Assembly (NCBI RefSeq): GCF_026672425.1
Contig: NZ_JAPPRC010000006.1
Span: 186,001-250,000 of the forward strand
Direction of reading: 5' to 3'
Origin: Pannonibacter sp. SL95
GTDB taxonomy: Bacteria > Pseudomonadota > Alphaproteobacteria > Rhizobiales > Stappiaceae
Length of the DNA stretch: 64,000 nucleotides
Shown here: in pieces, positions 51,427 through 60,622 of the stretch
Layout of the letters: each line of letters opens with the position of its first letter
How positions within the stretch are numbered: the first letter of the stretch is position 1
Translations under genes and position numbers: made by a program
The notes under the pieces: model-generated
The model's database searches: none
Seen by the model: the letters and a program-made list of their open reading frames with translations, nothing else
What the model was told of the DNA's origin: nothing

Positions 51427-53592
51427 ATGCGGGACAGGCTGGCCAGTTTGAAGACCTGGGCCCTTCGCGGGGCATCGGGCCTTCGTACCCGCTTTGCGCT
51501 GTTCGTCGTCTCGTTGTGCGCAGTGATGATTGTCATCATGGTCGGCACGGCCAGCTACCTCGACTATCGCGACGAAGAGGCCAAGTCGCTGGCCAATGTC
51601 CATTCGATCGCCAATACGGTCAGCCGTCTGGCGACACCCCAGCTGGCCAATCATCACTACCTCATTCTGGCGCAGGAACTGGAAAGCATTGCCGCAAGCG
51701 GAATGATCCGCATCGCCAAGGTTTATGATCCGAAGCGATCAGTCTTGATCGACTCCGATCCGGCCACCAGCCTGTTTGACCGCACGCCAATCGATCCCCT
51801 TCTGCTGCGCGCCATTGATACGCGGCAACCGCAGGAAGAGGTGCTTGAGGCAACGGCGCGGGTCGCGCTGCCGGTCTGGAGCCGCGACGGCCGTCTCGTT
51901 GTCGGTGCAGTGCTTGTCGCAGCCAGCCATCCGGAGCTCGACGAGATCCTCTCGCGCATCTGGCAGCGCAACGCGGCGGTCGCGGCCTTCCTGCTGCTGC
52001 TCGCAGTGCCGGTCGTGCTGAAGTTCGGCCGCGGTTTTCTCAATCCGATCCAGCAACTCACTCGCGTGGCGCATCAAATCAGCGCTGGCGACTTCAGTGC
52101 ACGGTTTCCGACCGAGCGTATCGATGAAATCGGCGTTCTGGCACGGGCCTACTCGAACATGGTCGATGTGATCCGCTCCAACATGGAGCAGATCAACAAG
52201 CTGGCCTTCATGGACAGCGTGACCGGTCTGCCGAACCGCGAGTTCTTCCGGCAGCATTTCGAACGCTGGCGGCTTCTGACCGACGGTAGCCCGCGGCGCA
52301 TGGCGGTGATGTTCATTGATCTTGACCGCTTCAAGCGGGTGAATGACAGCTTCGGCCATGACTACGGAGACCTTCTGCTTGGGCAGATCGCGCAGCGCTT
52401 CGAGGGACTGCTGCTTGGCGACCAGTCGGGCATGCGACCCGGAGCGATGGTGCACGGACCCTTGCGCCGGATGGCCCGCTTTGGCGGCGACGAGTTTGCC
52501 CTTGTCATGCCCCTCGGGGCATCCGGACTGGACGAGGCCAAGGCGCTGGCCGAACGGCTGATGCAGTCCGTCGAGGTGCCCTGTCTCGTCAACGGTCACG
52601 AGCTGTCTGTCGGGGCCAGCATTGGCATTGCCGTCTATCCTGACGATGGCGCTGATGTATCTGCGATCCTGAAGCACGCCGACATTGCCATGTATGCCGC
52701 CAAGGCCGCCGGGGGCAACGCGGTGCGGATCTTCAACCGAACCGACGGCGATGTGCAGGCGCGCGAAAGACTGCGCATGGAGACCGAACTGCGCATGGCA
52801 CTGGCCAGCGACCAGATCACGGTGTTCTTCCAGCCTAAGATCGACTGCGCCAGTGGCAAGGTTACCGGGGCCGAGGTCCTGGCGCGTTGGAACCACCCGA
52901 AGCGTGGTCTGCTGACGCCTGGGGCCTTCATCGAGATCGCCGAGGAGACCGGGCTGATCCTGCGCCTGGGCGACAGGGTGCTGGAGCTGGCCTGCCGCCA
53001 GGGGCGTGAATGGATCGACATGGGGCATCCCCTGCCGCTCGCGGTCAACGTGTCCATGCGGCAATTGGAGTGGGCCGGCTATACGGACCGGGTTCTCGAG
53101 ATCCTGTCCGAAACCGGTTTCCCGCCCGAAATGCTGGAATTGGAGCTGACGGAAACAGTCGCCATGGCTGATCCGGAACACGTGCGCCAGGCGACACAGC
53201 GGCTGCGCCGCGCGGGCATCCGGTTTGCGATGGATGACTTCGGAACCGGCTACTCGAGCCTTGCCCATCTGCAGAACCTGCCCTTCGACACGTTCAAGAT
53301 CGACCGCTCCTTCATCGCAGGTGTGGGCGAGGAGGGCAGCCATAGACGCATTGTCGAGACGATCCTGGCGATGGCGCGCAGCCTCGACTACGAGGTCGTT
53401 GCCGAAGGGGTCGAGACAGAAGAGCAGCTGGCCTTCCTGCGTGCCGCAGGCTGCAAGACGGCCCAGGGCTACCTGTTCGGCATGCCAATGGCAGCGACAA
53501 TGTTTGCCGCCTGGCGCAGGCCCTATCTCGTGGCCGCCGAGGGGCAACCGAGCAGCGTGCGACCTGTTCAGGCCCGGTCGGCGGCTGTCTGA
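51427..53592 (+). CDS. Membrane-bound HAMP-GGDEF-EAL cyclic-di-GMP turnover protein
   Basis: The 721-residue protein has a transmembrane helix near residues 23-45, a periplasmic sensor of about 130 residues, a second helix near 178-198 and a HAMP region (N-P-I-Q-Q-L-T-R-V-A). A GGDEF domain follows with R-F-G-G-D-E-F near 353, then an EAL domain with the signature written E-V-L near 482, then E-L-T-E-T and D-D-F-G-T-G-Y-S. E-V-L is a tolerated variant. The RxxD inhibitory site is absent. Its 3' end overlaps that of the convergent fbpB gene by 25 bases. Confidence 0.9.
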   Translation: MRDRLASLKTWALRGASGLRTRFALFVVSLCAVMIVIMVGTASYLDYRDEEAKSLANVHSIANTVSRLATPQLANHHYLILAQELESIAASGMIRIAKVYDPKRSVLIDSDPATSLFDRTPIDPLLLRAIDTRQPQEEVLEATARVALPVWSRDGRLVVGAVLVAASHPELDEILSRIWQRNAAVAAFLLLLAVPVVLKFGRGFLNPIQQLTRVAHQISAGDFSARFPTERIDEIGVLARAYSNMVDVIRSNMEQINKLAFMDSVTGLPNREFFRQHFERWRLLTDGSPRRMAVMFIDLDRFKRVNDSFGHDYGDLLLGQIAQRFEGLLLGDQSGMRPGAMVHGPLRRMARFGGDEFALVMPLGASGLDEAKALAERLMQSVEVPCLVNGHELSVGASIGIAVYPDDGADVSAILKHADIAMYAAKAAGGNAVRIFNRTDGDVQARERLRMETELRMALASDQITVFFQPKIDCASGKVTGAEVLARWNHPKRGLLTPGAFIEIAEETGLILRLGDRVLELACRQGREWIDMGHPLPLAVNVSMRQLEWAGYTDRVLEILSETGFPPEMLELELTETVAMADPEHVRQATQRLRRAGIRFAMDDFGTGYSSLAHLQNLPFDTFKIDRSFIAGVGEEGSHRRIVETILAMARSLDYEVVAEGVETEEQLAFLRAAGCKTAQGYLFGMPMAATMFAAWRRPYLVAAEGQPSSVRPVQARSAAV

Positions 53593-55322
53593 TCGAGCAG
53601 TGGTTTTGCGCGGACTGACACGGCATCGCGGAAGCTGCGGGCGCTCGTACGCGCCAGCAGGATCACCGGAACGAGGCCGACAAGAACGATGGTCAGTGCC
53701 GGCAGCGCTGCATCCTCGAAGGCCTCCCGTGAGGCGGCTTCAAACACGGTTGTCGCCAGCGTCTCGAAATTGAAGGGACGCAGCAGGATGGTTGCCGGCA
53801 ACTCCTTCATGCAGTCGACAAAGGTGATGAGCAGCGCCGACAGCAGCACCGGCTTCAGCAGCGGCAAGTGGATCTCGGTCAGGATCCGGGTGGATCTGCG
53901 GCCGAGGGTGCGGGCGGCCATGTCGAGATGCGGCGAGATCTTGCCGAAACCATCTTCCACCTGCCCATGCGCAACGGCCAGGAACCTTGCCAGATAGGCA
54001 TAGATCAGACCGGCTCCGGACCCCAGCAGCAGCAGCCCGGTGCCGAAGCCGAACATCTGCTTCATCAGTGCATCCAGCCCGTTGTCGAACCGGGCAAGCG
54101 GAATGAGGATGCCAACCGCGAGCACGGTGCCCGGCACGGCATAGCCGATGGCCGCGATCCGGGCGGCAAGGCGCAAGCCGGCAGATCTGCCCTCCGGCTG
54201 CCGCAGCCGCACCGCGTAGACGAGCACGACCGCGAGCGTCACGATCAGAACGCTGGCGGCGGTTGCCAGAAGGGCGCTGTTGCTGGCAGCCCGCAGGAAG
54301 GCCGGATCGGCAAGCACATCCAGCCGCCGCGTCGAGCGTTCGGCGAGGAGGCTGGCAGGAACGAGGAAGCCGAGGATCACCGGCAGGGCGCAGGCCAGGA
54401 TGGCCGCACCTGCGCGCCAGCCGCGCAGCCGGTAGGGCGTCGGCGCATGCTGCTTGCCGCGCGCCTGATCGAAGCGCTGCCGCGCCCTTGCGCGGCGCTC
54501 GAGCGTCAACAGTCCAAACACGACCAGCAGCATGGCGCAGGCCAGCTGCGCGGCGCCTGCGAGATTGGACCGGTTGAGCCAGGTGTCATAGATCGAGAAT
54601 GTCAGCGTCTTGACGCCGAAGAACGTGACCGCGCCGATGTCATTGAGACATTCCATCAGCGCGAGCGATACGCCCACCGCAATGGCCGGCCGGGACAGGG
54701 GCAGGGCGACGGTGAGGAACACGCGCAAGGGGCCGGCGCCGAGCGTGCGCGCCACATCCAGCGTGCCGGCGGACTGGAGCAGGAAACTCGCCCGGGCTGT
54801 CAGGTAGACATAAGGGTAGAGCACGGCGGACATGACGAAGATCGCGCCGCCGAGCGAGCGCAGCTCCGGAAACCAGTAATCGCGCGCGCTGGTAAAGCCG
54901 AACACGGCCCGGATCGCGACTTGCACCGGCCCGGAATACTGCAGCACCTCCACATAGGCGAAGGCGATGATGTAGGTCGGCACCGCCAGCGGCACGAGCA
55001 ACGCCCAGTCGAACAGGCCACGGCCCGGAAAGCGGCACATGGTGACCAGCCATGCAGTGACAACGCCTGTCACAGCCGTCGCAAGACCTACGCCCAGCAT
55101 CAGCAGGAACGTCGTGCGCAAGGCACCCGGAAGCACGGTGGACATGAGGTGGGTCCAGACGCCACCGGATGAGCCACTCGCCAGAACTGCAAGGGAGAGG
55201 AGCGGCAGCAGCACGACCGCCGCCGACGCCCAGGCGAGCGTCAGCCACAACGTATCGCCCGCCTGCCTGGAGCGGGCGGTCTTCGAACCCGGGACGGGGG
55301 AAGGGGAGCTGGCTTGGGTCAT
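53568..55322 (-). CDS. fbpB: Ferric iron ABC transporter permease (FbpB-like)
   Basis: The 584-residue protein is a fused double permease with about twelve membrane helices. Each half carries an ATPase-contact loop: A-R-T-L-G-A-G-P-L-R-V-F-L-T-V-A-L-P-L in the first and A-A-R-T-L-G-R-R-S-T-R-I-L-T-E-I-H-L-P-L in the second. This is the FbpB/AfuB/SfuB arrangement for Fe3+ import. It follows fbpA after a 92-base gap with a hairpin. No FbpC-type ATPase lies downstream, so the ATPase must be supplied from elsewhere. It overlaps the convergent GGDEF-EAL gene by 25 bases. Confidence 0.9.
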   Translation of the reverse strand: MTQASSPSPVPGSKTARSRQAGDTLWLTLAWASAAVVLLPLLSLAVLASGSSGGVWTHLMSTVLPGALRTTFLLMLGVGLATAVTGVVTAWLVTMCRFPGRGLFDWALLVPLAVPTYIIAFAYVEVLQYSGPVQVAIRAVFGFTSARDYWFPELRSLGGAIFVMSAVLYPYVYLTARASFLLQSAGTLDVARTLGAGPLRVFLTVALPLSRPAIAVGVSLALMECLNDIGAVTFFGVKTLTFSIYDTWLNRSNLAGAAQLACAMLLVVFGLLTLERRARARQRFDQARGKQHAPTPYRLRGWRAGAAILACALPVILGFLVPASLLAERSTRRLDVLADPAFLRAASNSALLATAASVLIVTLAVVLVYAVRLRQPEGRSAGLRLAARIAAIGYAVPGTVLAVGILIPLARFDNGLDALMKQMFGFGTGLLLLGSGAGLIYAYLARFLAVAHGQVEDGFGKISPHLDMAARTLGRRSTRILTEIHLPLLKPVLLSALLITFVDCMKELPATILLRPFNFETLATTVFEAASREAFEDAALPALTIVLVGLVPVILLARTSARSFRDAVSVRAKPLLDQTAADRA

Positions 55323-55360
55323 CGCCCTGTCATAAGCCCGCTGGTTGCCGCAAAAGCAAG

Positions 55361-55389
55361 TGGGCGCTGCAACGATCGTGCAGCGCCCA
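55361..55389. promoter_or_regulatory. Intercistronic hairpin between fbpA and fbpB
   Basis: TGGGCGCTGCA pairs with TGCAGCGCCCA (11 bp) around a 7-base loop. Read leftward it is followed within a few bases by TTTT, so it may partly terminate transcription or stabilise fbpA mRNA, lowering fbpB relative to fbpA. Confidence 0.65.
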
Positions 55390-55414
55390 CATTCAGATCA
55401 CACCAAAAGCCAGA

Positions 55415-56467
55415 TCAGCTGGCCGGACCTTCGTCGAAGCGGACCTTGTCGATCAGCTCGCTGGCGGCCTTGCGGTTCTTGGCAACCTCTGCCAGCGGCA
55501 GCGTGTCGGCCTTGAGGACACCGAAGGACTGCACCAGCTCGGACGGCTTCACGCCGTCGACGACCGGGTATTCGTGGTTCACTTCAGCATAGATTTCCTG
55601 GGCCTTTGCAGTGGTCAGGAACTCGATCAGCTTGACCGCATTGTCCTTGTTCGGGGCGTTCTTGGTCAGAACGACGCCGGACAGGTTCACGTGCGTGCCG
55701 CGGTCAGCAGCGTTCGGGAACAGGATGTTGGCCGAGGCAGCCCACTGCTTCTGTTCCGGTTCCTTCTCGTTGGTCATCATCGCACCCATGTAATAGGTGT
55801 TGCCCAGCGAGATGTCGCACTTGCCGTTCATGATGTCCTGGACCTGGCTGCGGTCGTTGCCGGACGGCTTGCGCGCAAGGTTGTCACGGACTGCGGTCAG
55901 CCACTTCTCGGTTGCCTCGGTGCCCTTGTTGGCGATCATCGAGGCGACGAGGCCGACGTTGTAGACGTGCTGGCCCGAACGGGTGCAGATCTTGCCCTTC
56001 CACTTCGGATCGGCGAGGTCTTCATAGGTGATGGCGGTGTCCTTCACGCGCTCCTTGGAGGCGTAGATCACGCGCCCGCGCATGGTCAGGCCCACCCACT
56101 GGCCTTCCGGATCACGGAATGCGGCCGGCACGTTCTTGGCGACAACGTCAGACACCACAGCCTGGGTGATCCCGGCCTGCTTGGCGCCGTCAAGGCGGCC
56201 GATGTCGATGGTCAACAGCACGTCGGCCGGGGAGTTCGCGCCTTCAGCAGCGATGCGCTCTTCGAGGCCTTCGTTTGCGAAAATCACATTGGCCTTGACG
56301 CCGGTCTCGGCGGTGAAGGCGTCCAGCAGCGGCTGGATCAGGGTCGGCTGGCGATAGGAATAGATGTTCACTTCACCGTCAGCGAGCGCAGCAGGAGCGG
56401 CAGCGACCACGAAGGTCGAGGCCAGCAGCGCGCGGCGGGCGAGGGAAGGAAACTTGTTGAACGCCAT
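55415..56467 (-). CDS. fbpA: Ferric iron-binding periplasmic protein (FbpA/FutA-like)
   Basis: The 350-residue precursor has a Sec signal ending A-P-A-A-L-A-D. The mature domain begins V-N-I-Y-S-Y-R-Q and carries the tyrosine pair in S-L-G-N-T-Y-Y-M-G-A-M that coordinates Fe3+ in this family, plus G-V-V-L-T-K-N-A-P-N-K-D-N-A. It delivers ferric iron to FbpB. A promoter with an Irr-like box lies upstream, consistent with iron control. Confidence 0.9.
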   Translation of the reverse strand: MAFNKFPSLARRALLASTFVVAAAPAALADGEVNIYSYRQPTLIQPLLDAFTAETGVKANVIFANEGLEERIAAEGANSPADVLLTIDIGRLDGAKQAGITQAVVSDVVAKNVPAAFRDPEGQWVGLTMRGRVIYASKERVKDTAITYEDLADPKWKGKICTRSGQHVYNVGLVASMIANKGTEATEKWLTAVRDNLARKPSGNDRSQVQDIMNGKCDISLGNTYYMGAMMTNEKEPEQKQWAASANILFPNAADRGTHVNLSGVVLTKNAPNKDNAVKLIEFLTTAKAQEIYAEVNHEYPVVDGVKPSELVQSFGVLKADTLPLAEVAKNRKAASELIDKVRFDEGPAS

Positions 56468-56538
56468 GATATCCTCCAGTCGTCGGGGGTAAAGGCCCCG
56501 GGGTTGCCGCCCTCATGTGGGACGACAGTACGGGCGGA

Positions 56539-56567
56539 TATATGAGTGTTACGTTCCGGAAAGTCAA
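56539..56567 (-). promoter_or_regulatory. Candidate fbpA promoter
   Basis: On the minus strand TTGACT (56567-56562) and CATATA (56544-56539) are separated by 17 bases. The expected transcript start is about 65 bases before the fbpA ATG. Confidence 0.55.
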
Positions 56568-56588
56568 GAAATCATGAGAAATCAATAG

Positions 56589-56605
56589 TTTAGAATTATT
56601 CCAAT
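56589..56605. promoter_or_regulatory. Candidate iron control element (Irr box) upstream of fbpA
   Basis: TTTAGAATTATTCCAAT keeps 12 of the 14 conserved positions of the TTTAGAA-N3-TTCTAAA form known for Irr-regulated genes in rhizobia. It lies about 20 bases upstream of the proposed -35, a position compatible with activation by Irr under iron limitation. Confidence 0.5.
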
Positions 56606-56639
56606 CAAAATCTGAGTGTCAGCCCTATGTTTTTGCTCA

Positions 56640-57635
56640 CTAGGCGTCCGGATCTGCTCCGTGGCGGCCGGGCAAAGGCACGCCGCCAGAGAGGATGTCG
56701 ACCATCCAGTCCCGGTCGATGTTCTGCCCGCTGAGCACGATTCCTGCCGAGCGACCGGCGACGCGTTCCTTTTCCTGCATCAATGCGGCAAGCGCCGCAG
56801 CACCCGCGCCTTCGGCCAGGTTGTGCGTAGCCCGGTAGAGCAGGCGGGTCGCCCTGCCGATCTCCTGGTCGCTGACGCGCAGGACCCGTGCCGCGCCGCT
56901 GCGGATCACGGCCAGCGCATTGGGATCAGCAACGCGCACGGCCATGCCGTCGGCGAATGAGAAGGCCGCGCCCGTGTCCCGGATCTGTCCGGTCTCGAAG
57001 GCACGAGCATAGCCGTCAAACCGGTCGGAGACGACACCGACCACTTCCGTCTTCAGCCCAAGCGCGTCACGGGCAGAGATCATACCGCAGATGCCGGACC
57101 CCAGACCAATCGGCACATAGACGACATCCAGCGCCGGGAAGGCGCGCAGGAACTCGAGGGCATAGGTGGCCACGCCTGCAACGAGGTCCGCCTGGAAGGA
57201 CGCAACGTAGGTCAGCCGACGCGCATGCTGCAGTTCGATCGCATGGGCCTTGGCGGCGTCAAAATCCTCGCCGAATTCGATCAGCTCCGCGCCAAGCGCG
57301 CGCATCGCGGCGTTCTTTTCGCTCGAGTTTCCGAGGGGCACGACAATGGTGCAGGAAAGCCCGAAGCGGCGCGCGGCAAAGGCTAGGCTCTGGCCGTGGT
57401 TGCCGCGGGTGGCAGAGATAACGCCGCTGCCAGCGGGGAGATGCTGGGCAAGGCGCGCAAGGTGAACCAGCCCACCGCGCACCTTGAAGGCACCGACGGG
57501 CGTGTGATTCTCGTGCTTCACCGCCACGTCCGCGCCAATCGCCTCTGACAGCAGCGGCCAGACAAACTGGGGCGTCGGCGACATGTGGGCATAGACGATG
57601 CGGGCGGCATCTTCGAGCGCGGCGAGGGTCAGCAT
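56640..57635 (-). CDS. Threonine dehydratase-like PLP enzyme
   Basis: The 331-residue fold-type II enzyme has T-P-V-G-A-F-K-V-R-G-G with the PLP lysine at residue 51, the phosphate loop S-A-T-R-G-N-H-G-Q-S, and G-L-G-S-G-I-C-G for cofactor phosphate binding. The C-terminal regulatory ACT domain of biosynthetic IlvA is absent, so it resembles catabolic threonine/serine ammonia-lyases or the related threo-3-hydroxyaspartate dehydratases. It is codirectional with, and just upstream of, fbpA, with 172 bases and a separate promoter between. Confidence 0.85.
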   Translation of the reverse strand: MLTLAALEDAARIVYAHMSPTPQFVWPLLSEAIGADVAVKHENHTPVGAFKVRGGLVHLARLAQHLPAGSGVISATRGNHGQSLAFAARRFGLSCTIVVPLGNSSEKNAAMRALGAELIEFGEDFDAAKAHAIELQHARRLTYVASFQADLVAGVATYALEFLRAFPALDVVYVPIGLGSGICGMISARDALGLKTEVVGVVSDRFDGYARAFETGQIRDTGAAFSFADGMAVRVADPNALAVIRSGAARVLRVSDQEIGRATRLLYRATHNLAEGAGAAALAALMQEKERVAGRSAGIVLSGQNIDRDWMVDILSGGVPLPGRHGADPDA

Positions 57636-57713
57636 GATCGGATCCGGAACTGGCGCAAGGGCAGGAGTGTTTGGCCAACCCTACCCCTGGTGCATAGCTG
57701 GCGAAAGGCCATT

Positions 57714-60443
57714 TCACGTCACATCAAGCTGGGCGATGGCAGCCTGCACGGGAAGCGTCACGATGGCGATGGCAGCATCGTCCGGTGACGTCGTGATGGA
57801 AAACCCGAGCGCGCCGCACATGGCCAACATGCTTGTGTTCTCCTTCAGCACTTCGCCCTTGATCGTCTCGATTCCGTCGACTTGGGCATAGCGGATGATC
57901 AGCTTCATCAGGGCCCAGCCGAGCCCGTGGCCCTTGAGATCTGACCGCACCATGACCGCATATTCCCCCGTCCGGTGGTCGGGATCGGCATGCAGCCGCA
58001 CGACGCCGAGGAGCGCGCCCGTCTCCGTGTCGATGGCGGCCAGCGCCATGGCCCGGTCATAGTCAAGCTGGGTCAGGCGGGAGAGGAACTTGTGATTGAA
58101 GTCCTTCACGGGTGCAAAGAACCGCAGCCGCAGGTCGTCAGGCGACACCTGCTCGAAGAAGGTGCGGAACAAATCCTCGTCATCCGGCCGGACAGGACGG
58201 ACGAAGACGGCCTGTCCATCCTTGAGGGTAAGCGTGTGTTCCCATTCGCTGGGATAGGGCGCAATGGCAAGGCGTGAGGTCCCGCTCCGGCCCGCGTTCC
58301 GAGCCGGCTCGCACAGCACCATGCGCGCATCGAGTGCCGTCACACCCTGAGGGCCAACCACCAGCGGATTGATGTCCAGTTCCTTCAGCTCGGGCAGGTC
58401 GATCGACATTTGCGACAGCTTGACCAGCGTCAGGGCCACGGCAGCGCGATCCTTTTCCGGCTGACCGCGATAGGCCTGGAACAGGCGCGACACGCGCGTG
58501 CGGCCTATCAGGCTGTCGGCAAGGTTGAGGTCAAGCGGCGGCAATTCATGGGCAACGTCAGCGGCGACCTCGACCGAAGTGCCGCCCTGACCGAACACCA
58601 TGACGGGCCCGAACAGCGGCTCGTCGGCGATGCCGGTAAACACCTCAAGCCCCTGCCGCGCCTCCAGCATGGCCTGCACGGTAAAGCCGTTGATGCGGGC
58701 ATCGGGATACTTCGCGCTGATCGCTGCCGTCATCTCATGCGCGGCCGACACGGCGGCCTCCGCCGAGGTGAGACGCAGCCGCAACCCGTCAATATCCGAC
58801 TTGAACGGCAGGTCAGGCGACCAGACCTTCACCACCAGCGCCGCGTGCCGCTGCAACATTTCCTTGGCAAGGCTGCGGACGTGCTCCGCGTCCTGCGCCA
58901 GATGCGTCTCGATCATCGGAATGTCATAGGCCGCCAGAAGATCCGCGGTTTCTTGCGGGTCCAGCATCATGCGGCCTGCGCGCATGGCGGTCTGCAACAG
59001 AACGCGCGCCCGCGCCGGTTCCGGCGTGAAGTCGTCGGGCAGGCTTGGCGGTGCCGCCATCAACGCTTCCTGCGCCTCGGCGCTGCGCATGAGATGCAGC
59101 ACGGCCCGCACCGCCTCGGCCGGGCTGGCAAAGACGGGCACGCGCGCTTCATCAAGAGCCGCGCGGGGCAAGGGGTCCTCGCCGATCAGGGCAGCAATCA
59201 CGGTCTTGCGCCGGCCAAGCCGCTTCATGTCGGCCTTGGCCGCAGCCGCGATGGCACCTGCGATTTCCTCGGCCGGAATGAAAGGGTTTGGCGCGGCCAG
59301 CACCAGAACGCCGTCGGGCGCCGGGTCGGCCAGAATTGCGCCAATAGCGGCGCTAAAGGCTTCAGGTCCTGCCGCTTCCGGCAGGGTCAGTGGATTGCCC
59401 GGAGCCGAGCCGGGACGCCCGAGCGGGGCAAGGGCGGCAAGCGTCTCCTCCGACAGGCTCGCCATCGCGCCGCCGCCGTCAATGAGCCTGTCTGCGGCCA
59501 GTGTCGCGAGACTGCGGCCATTGGCAACGATGGCCAGTGTCCGGCACTGCGGCGCGCGTATGCGCGTCAGCGTCTCGACAGCCTCGAACATCTCGTCGAG
59601 GTCACCGACGCGCAGGATGCCGGCGCGGCGCAGGGCGCTTTCGAACACCGGATCGCGCTGCGTGACCTTGCCGGCATGGGTCTTGCCGGTGGCAAAGGCG
59701 TCGCGGCTGCGGCCGGTGCGCATCAGGACAATCGGCTTGCCGCGCGCGGCCGCACGGGCCGCCGACAGGAACTTGCGCGGATTGCTGAGGCTCTCGATAT
59801 GCAACAGGATGGCACGGGTGCGCATGTCAGCGGCGAAATAGTCGATGAGATCGCCCACATCCACGTCAGAGCGCTGGCCGAGTGCGGCGATGCCGGAAAA
59901 CCCGAGCTTGCGCGCCTTGGCCCATGTCACCGTGGCGTTGACGACCGCGCTGGACCTTGCAATCAGGGCGAGGTCGCCGGGCAGCGGCGCATCGCGCGTG
60001 ACCAAAAGGTCAAGTTTGGCCTGCGGCGCGGCCAGTCCGATGCTGCCGGGTCCGATCAACCGCAGGCGCTGCGGCTGGGCGGCCTTGAGGCAGGCAGCCA
60101 GGGTCTCCGCCGGGAACAGGTCATATCCGGCAGCGGCAAACAGCACGGCGCGGGCACCGGCGATGCTGGCGGCGATGACCAGATCCTCGGCCTGCTCTGG
60201 CGGACCAAAGTAGACAACGAGATCCGGCGCGAAGGCCAGATCCTCAAGCTTGCCTGCCTTGTCGAATGCCGCAGGATCGACGCCGGAGGGAACGGGCAAG
60301 GCCACCAGGGCCTTGGGTCCCTTGAACCCGGCCTGAACGAGACGGCCCGCCAGATGCGCCAACAAGGCGTCTCCATGGCGGTTCGGTCCGACAAGGGCGA
60401 TGCTCTTGGGCTGGAAGGCACCTTCCAGGTTGCGGATCGTCAC
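57714..60443 (-). CDS. Pat-type protein acetyltransferase: ADP-forming acyl-CoA synthetase-like domain fused to GNAT
   Basis: The 909-residue protein starts with a CoA-binding Rossmann domain (P-K-S-I-A-L-V-G-P). A succinyl-CoA-ligase-like flavodoxin region and an ATP-grasp domain follow (about 490-710; V-V-K-V-W-S-P-D-L-P-F-K-S-D). It ends in a GNAT domain (about 740-909) with the acetyl-CoA loop D-L-K-G-H-G-L-G. This is the architecture of Pat/PatZ/YfiQ, which acetylates lysines of acetyl-CoA synthetase and other enzymes. Translation starts at GTG 60443, preceded by GGAGGCCCGTC. It is codirectional with the stress protein gene upstream. Confidence 0.9.
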   Translation of the reverse strand: MTIRNLEGAFQPKSIALVGPNRHGDALLAHLAGRLVQAGFKGPKALVALPVPSGVDPAAFDKAGKLEDLAFAPDLVVYFGPPEQAEDLVIAASIAGARAVLFAAAGYDLFPAETLAACLKAAQPQRLRLIGPGSIGLAAPQAKLDLLVTRDAPLPGDLALIARSSAVVNATVTWAKARKLGFSGIAALGQRSDVDVGDLIDYFAADMRTRAILLHIESLSNPRKFLSAARAAARGKPIVLMRTGRSRDAFATGKTHAGKVTQRDPVFESALRRAGILRVGDLDEMFEAVETLTRIRAPQCRTLAIVANGRSLATLAADRLIDGGGAMASLSEETLAALAPLGRPGSAPGNPLTLPEAAGPEAFSAAIGAILADPAPDGVLVLAAPNPFIPAEEIAGAIAAAAKADMKRLGRRKTVIAALIGEDPLPRAALDEARVPVFASPAEAVRAVLHLMRSAEAQEALMAAPPSLPDDFTPEPARARVLLQTAMRAGRMMLDPQETADLLAAYDIPMIETHLAQDAEHVRSLAKEMLQRHAALVVKVWSPDLPFKSDIDGLRLRLTSAEAAVSAAHEMTAAISAKYPDARINGFTVQAMLEARQGLEVFTGIADEPLFGPVMVFGQGGTSVEVAADVAHELPPLDLNLADSLIGRTRVSRLFQAYRGQPEKDRAAVALTLVKLSQMSIDLPELKELDINPLVVGPQGVTALDARMVLCEPARNAGRSGTSRLAIAPYPSEWEHTLTLKDGQAVFVRPVRPDDEDLFRTFFEQVSPDDLRLRFFAPVKDFNHKFLSRLTQLDYDRAMALAAIDTETGALLGVVRLHADPDHRTGEYAVMVRSDLKGHGLGWALMKLIIRYAQVDGIETIKGEVLKENTSMLAMCGALGFSITTSPDDAAIAIVTLPVQAAIAQLDVT

Positions 60444-60575
60444 GACGGGCCTCCATGAGCATGGCCTTGCCGTCCTTGCGAGCGGATGCGGACGACAGGG
60501 CGATGGTCAGCAGGTTCTAGCCGAATAGTGTTTCGATTGGATGATTGCCCATCCCACACGCCAAGCAGTGCGCAG

Positions 60576-60606
60576 GTCCGTCGCGCCGGTGACTGGCGCG
60601 ACGGAC
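60576..60606. terminator. Hairpin after the universal stress protein gene
   Basis: GTCCGTCGCGCC and GGCGCGACGGAC form a perfect 12-bp stem with a 7-base loop, 17 bases beyond the leftward stop codon. There is no T-run, so it may need Rho or act as a 3' stabiliser. Confidence 0.65.
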
Positions 60607-60622
60607 AGGTCGGATCAGGCGA

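Noticed and set aside
58410-60458. 682-codon plus-strand frame opposite the acetyltransferase gene
   Set aside because: It is antisense to a gene with several confirmed domains; no family features in the translation.
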